DNA from: JBFHFS01 sp041583495
Lineage (GTDB): Bacteria > Bacteroidota > Bacteroidia > Bacteroidales > Marinilabiliaceae
DNA length: 36,616 nt
Assembly (NCBI GenBank): GCA_041583495.1
Contig: JBFHFS010000051.1
Span: forward strand, 1 to 36,616
Direction of reading: 5' to 3'
Shown here: one piece after another, positions 32,923 through 36,616 of the stretch
How the letters are laid out: every line of letters begins with the position of its first letter
Numbering within the stretch: position 1 is the stretch's first letter
Position numbers and translations under genes: made by a program
Notes under the pieces: model-generated
Told to the model about the DNA's origin: nothing
Seen by the model: only the letters and a program-made list of their open reading frames with translations
Databases searched by the model: none

Positions 32923-35900
32923 ATGCGAGAAATTTCGGGCGTTAACACGCTATTTACCCACCAACCAGAAGCCGTTATACCCTTGCCCAAAATCATACTT
33001 TTCGTACTTTCTCTTTTCATAACCGCACTCACAATGGGGCAGGAAGATTTTAGGTATCTGCCCCCCAAGTTTCAAAACTTATCGTTAAGTGACGGGCTTT
33101 CCAATTTAGCCATTCACTCCATCTGCCAGGATGATCTGGGTTACATCTGGATTGGGACAGCCCGGGGATTAAACCGATACGATGGAATTTCATTTAAACA
33201 TTATTATTACAGCGACGATGGCTCTTCATTGTCCCATGATAATATTGTCAGACTGCACAAGGCCCCCAACGGCGATATTTTTTGCTCCACCGTTTCAGGC
33301 ACCAATATTTTCAGCATTGAAGAGGAGAGGTTTTTAAATGAAAAGTCAAATCTTAAAAGATTTATCTCCTTTGCCAATCATGATTCGGTGGTTTTGACCG
33401 CGAATCCCCTTGGAGGTATTTTTCAATATTCCCCGGAGTCAGCACAAATGGAAAGGGTAAAGAATCTACCAGCCAACATTGTTATAGACGTACTCATAAA
33501 CGATGAGCAAACAGGTATTTGGGGAAAAGCGTTTAACAACCAGTTTATACTTAACTATAATCCTGCAACCTCGAATTACGAAAAGTATATTCTGCCCAAT
33601 ACCGATACACTCACAACCGGGGGAACCATAGCCCTGATAAAAAAACATCTGATCACCTCCACCAATTCATCTATTTCCGTATTTAACATTGAGAATCGAA
33701 CCTTCGAAGATCTGTCAGAAAATTTTTCAGGATTAATAAAGATTCAAAACGAAACGATTAATTTCATTAAAGAAGTAGAGGAAAACATTCTTTGGATAGG
33801 CACCAAGACAAGTGGCTTGTACATATACAACATGGTAGAGAATAGCCTGATAAACTTCCATAAATCAGAAAATTTTAATTTCCTTAACTCCGATCACCTA
33901 ACCTGTATTCTCAAAGATAAAACAGACAACATTTGGCTGGGAAGCTTCGACAGGGGAGTTGATGTCGCTTTTGAGAGACGCAGAAACTTCAATTACGATT
34001 TAGCCTTACACAATTTTACAAAAAATAAATTCATCACTTCCATAACCACCGATCAAAAAGGGACCTACTATTTTGGCACCCGTTTAAACGGTCTCCATAT
34101 TTACAATTCAAAAACTAAAAAGACCGCCATCCTAAACCAGGAAAACAGCTTTATTAAAGACAACCACATTCGAAAATTGCTGTTAAGCTCCACCAACGAA
34201 TTATGGATCAGTTCTGAAAAGCAGTTGCAAATTCTTAACCTAAAAAACGGCAAACACCGGGATATTCAGATTCCCCGGCCCAACAATGGATTGGTCAGTT
34301 TCTGCGAATCGGACGGAAAAGTGTTTGCCGGATCGGACAGACAAGGATTACTTGTATTCTCGTTGGATGGAGAGTTATTGGATAGAATGACTCAGTTTGG
34401 AATAAACATCACAGAGATTTTGAGCAAAGGAGATGGAAAACTTGTTGTTGCAGCCTATGGACAGGGAATTTTTGAATATGATTGCAAAAAAAAGGTAAGC
34501 AAAAGTATCAATGATTCAATTATGCTGCCGCCTAATAAATTGAACGAAATAATTACCTGCTATTTCGATTTGAATGAGAATATGTGGATTGGCAACTTTA
34601 AGTATGGATTATACCGCCTCTCAAAAAAGGATAAGAAGGTTACTATTTATACGATGGAAAACGGGTTGCCCAGCAATGATATTACCGGGATTATAGAGGA
34701 TAACTACCGAAATATTTGGGTTAGTACCGCTTATGGGTTGTCGATGTTAAACATCGAAGGTAAATTCACCAACTACTCCTACAACGAGGGACTTGAAAAC
34801 ATTCAATTTCACCAAAAAGCCACCTTAAAAGACGAACATGGGACCCTCTTTTTCGGAGGTAATTTTGGCCTTACCTTTTTTAATCCCCGTGTGCTTGACT
34901 TTGAAAAGACACAGGCTCCAAAGGTCATGCTGGAAACCTTAAAGGTTTCGAATAAAGAAGTCAAACCCAAAGATGAAACCAATATTCTGAATCAAACCCT
35001 GGCACTAACTTCCGCAATAGAATTAAACCACCATTACCCCAGCTTTAGCATCGAATTTAGAGGGTTTGACTATGTCGCCGCTAAAGCCCTAAACTATGCC
35101 TACTTTTTGGAAGGCTTCGACAAAAGTTGGAATTACGTGAACAACCGGACCTTTGCCAGCTATCAAAACCTAAACAGAGGGAATTATATCTTTAAAGTAA
35201 AAGCGCAAAACAATAACGGGACCTGGTCTGAACAGCCGGCCATACTTCATATTAAGATTAAACCGGCTCCCTGGCTTACCATCTGGGCCTATTTAGCCTA
35301 TATCTTCACGATTCTGCTGATAACCTTTATTACATTCAGATTAATCTTGCTGGCCAAACTGTATAAGAAAGAGCTCGAAATAGAACACAATGAACGTGTA
35401 AGAGAAAACGAGATTTCGGAGATGAAGATGCGTTTTTTCACCAATATCTCCCATGAGATAAGAACCCCGGTTACCTTAATCAAAGGAAATGTGGATTTCT
35501 TATTAACAGAGCTCAAGGAAAAAAATATAGTATTAAAATCAACCGAAGGATTAAAAAACAGTACCGAAAGAATTATTAAACTGATCAATCAATTGCTTAC
35601 CTTCCGAAAGTTAGAAAATGACACCCTGGACCTGGAAGTCAGAAAGGAAGACGTTATTAAGATAACCAACGAATTAATCGAATCTTACCGGTTTACCGGT
35701 AACTTAAAAGGTGTCACCCTCAATATTCTGACCAAGGAAAAAGAGCTTATCGTTCAGATCGATCGCGACAAATACGAAAAAATACTAAACAACCTGATAG
35801 CCAACTCACTAAGGTTCTCCAAAAAGAATGGATTCATAAATATTGTGGTCGAAAAACAATCGTCGGACCAACTGAATAACGATTTTGTCGTTGACGGGAA

Positions 35901-36616
35901 AATAAAAAATTATCTCCAGGTTTCTGTTATTGACAATGGGAAAGGCATCCCGGCAAGTTTACTGCCACACATATTCGACCGGTTTGTTCATTACGACGAA
36001 GAAAAATCCAAACCCGATTATTCGGGATCAGGAATAGGATTAAACTTCACCAAACGGCTGATCGAACTGCACAAGGGTGCTATAATTGTAAAAAGCCAGG
36101 AAAAAGTTGAGACTTATTTTAGTTTTATTTTACCTGCTGATGAAGGTATTTATCCTCCTGAAAATGTTCTAAAAACCATAGAAACAGAGACCAAAGAAGC
36201 CTTTATCCCTGAGCCGGATTTGCCGGCCAATGACCAACCTAAAAAAGTAATTTTGTTGGCCGAAGATGATATTGAATTGAACAAGACTATTCAGAATGCA
36301 TTGGCAGGAATGTTTAAAGTTATTCCTGCCTACGATGGGAAGGAGGCTTTAAAACTGGCAAAAAATCAACTCCCCGACATTATCATCTCCGATATAATGA
36401 TGCCGGTCATGGATGGAATTACACTCTGCAGATCAATTAGGGAGGACGAACTCATCTCGCATATCCCAATTGTCTTGTTAACGGCCAAAGCCGAAGTGGA
36501 GAATAAGATTATGGGCTTCAAATATGGAGCCGACGAGTACATTACAAAGCCATTTGATTTTAACCTTCTAAAAACCCGGATTCAAAACTTAATAAAACAA
36601 AGAAGCCTGATACAGG
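32923..36616 (+). CDS. Hybrid two-component system regulator (HTCS), C-terminus off the window
   Basis: I translated this frame by hand from the ATG at 32923. It is open to the right edge (1231 codons). An N-terminal hydrophobic segment (LPKIILFVLSLFITALTMGQ) exports the sensor. Residues ~45-690 are two Reg_prop beta-propellers with repeats such as GYIWIGTARGLNRYDG, NILWIGTKTSGLYIYN and RNIWVSTAYGLSMLN. A Y_Y_Y domain (~700-780) and a transmembrane helix (~785-810) follow. The kinase has the phospho-acceptor His844 in FFTNISHEIRTPVTLIKG, N-box NNLIANSLRFS (from 956), DNGKGI and GSGIGL. A receiver domain follows with Asp1157 in IIISDIMMPVMDG and Lys in ITKPF. The AraC-type DNA-binding domain is expected beyond the edge. 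It should bind an oligosaccharide in the periplasm and activate the divergent PUL. Confidence 0.96.
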   Translation, partial: MREISGVNTLFTHQPEAVIPLPKIILFVLSLFITALTMGQEDFRYLPPKFQNLSLSDGLSNLAIHSICQDDLGYIWIGTARGLNRYDGISFKHYYYSDDGSSLSHDNIVRLHKAPNGDIFCSTVSGTNIFSIEEERFLNEKSNLKRFISFANHDSVVLTANPLGGIFQYSPESAQMERVKNLPANIVIDVLINDEQTGIWGKAFNNQFILNYNPATSNYEKYILPNTDTLTTGGTIALIKKHLITSTNSSISVFNIENRTFEDLSENFSGLIKIQNETINFIKEVEENILWIGTKTSGLYIYNMVENSLINFHKSENFNFLNSDHLTCILKDKTDNIWLGSFDRGVDVAFERRRNFNYDLALHNFTKNKFITSITTDQKGTYYFGTRLNGLHIYNSKTKKTAILNQENSFIKDNHIRKLLLSSTNELWISSEKQLQILNLKNGKHRDIQIPRPNNGLVSFCESDGKVFAGSDRQGLLVFSLDGELLDRMTQFGINITEILSKGDGKLVVAAYGQGIFEYDCKKKVSKSINDSIMLPPNKLNEIITCYFDLNENMWIGNFKYGLYRLSKKDKKVTIYTMENGLPSNDITGIIEDNYRNIWVSTAYGLSMLNIEGKFTNYSYNEGLENIQFHQKATLKDEHGTLFFGGNFGLTFFNPRVLDFEKTQAPKVMLETLKVSNKEVKPKDETNILNQTLALTSAIELNHHYPSFSIEFRGFDYVAAKALNYAYFLEGFDKSWNYVNNRTFASYQNLNRGNYIFKVKAQNNNGTWSEQPAILHIKIKPAPWLTIWAYLAYIFTILLITFITFRLILLAKLYKKELEIEHNERVRENEISEMKMRFFTNISHEIRTPVTLIKGNVDFLLTELKEKNIVLKSTEGLKNSTERIIKLINQLLTFRKLENDTLDLEVRKEDVIKITNELIESYRFTGNLKGVTLNILTKEKELIVQIDRDKYEKILNNLIANSLRFSKKNGFINIVVEKQSSDQLNNDFVVDGKIKNYLQVSVIDNGKGIPASLLPHIFDRFVHYDEEKSKPDYSGSGIGLNFTKRLIELHKGAIIVKSQEKVETYFSFILPADEGIYPPENVLKTIETETKEAFIPEPDLPANDQPKKVILLAEDDIELNKTIQNALAGMFKVIPAYDGKEALKLAKNQLPDIIISDIMMPVMDGITLCRSIREDELISHIPIVLLTAKAEVENKIMGFKYGADEYITKPFDFNLLKTRIQNLIKQRSLIQ

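Overview
The window is a Bacteroidetes (Bacteroidota) polysaccharide utilization locus (PUL). The taxonomic evidence is two tandem SusC/SusD pairs, a hybrid two-component system (HTCS) with Reg_prop and Y_Y_Y domains, Bacteroidetes-style lipoprotein signals, and a type IX secretion (T9SS) sorting tail on one enzyme. A marine or sediment member of Bacteroidia, for instance of the Marinilabiliales, would fit. That placement is inference, because the window has no rRNA or other marker gene.

Layout: 17 protein genes, 15 complete and 2 cut by the window edges. At the right edge the HTCS regulator (32923 to the end, + strand) is transcribed away from everything else. All other genes are on the minus strand, so transcription runs from high to low coordinates. 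In that order they are: a GH78 alpha-L-rhamnosidase; SusC1, SusD1, SusC2, SusD2; an unusual surface lipoprotein in the SusE position; a terminator hairpin; a BNR/Asp-box beta-propeller enzyme; a GH106 alpha-L-rhamnosidase; an exported aldo/keto reductase; a GH43-CBM6 enzyme; sulfatase A; a DUF5722-type putative glycosidase with a T9SS tail; sulfatase B with a C-terminal Ig-like domain; a palindromic repeat island; sulfatases C and D; and a GH71/GH99-like protein cut by the left edge. Short gaps suggest transcription units of GH106 to sulfatase A, DUF5722 to sulfatase B, and sulfatase C to the GH99-like gene.

Function (inference): two rhamnosidase families, a GH43 enzyme and four formylglycine sulfatases point to a sulfated, rhamnose-rich polysaccharide such as a green-algal ulvan or rhamnan sulfate. 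No polysaccharide lyase, GH105/GH88 or fucosidase is visible, so ulvan is a hypothesis. The SusC/D complexes and the SusE-position lipoprotein would bind and import oligosaccharides. Lipoprotein, secreted and periplasmic enzymes would desulfate and trim them, and the HTCS would sense a released product.

The most unusual feature lies around 16.8-19.0 kb. The signal peptide and first 50 codons of the GH106 gene, its upstream DNA and part of a terminator occur a second time as a diverged direct repeat. The second copy supplies the 5' end of the GC-richer Asp-box propeller gene, so that gene is a chimera flanked by direct repeats. One copy also carries a cluster of three 19-nt hairpins. Other points of interest are two variant formylglycine motifs (CCCSR and CVTSR), a nested long inverted repeat at 4.4-4.6 kb, and a 21-bp-spaced direct repeat upstream of SusC1.
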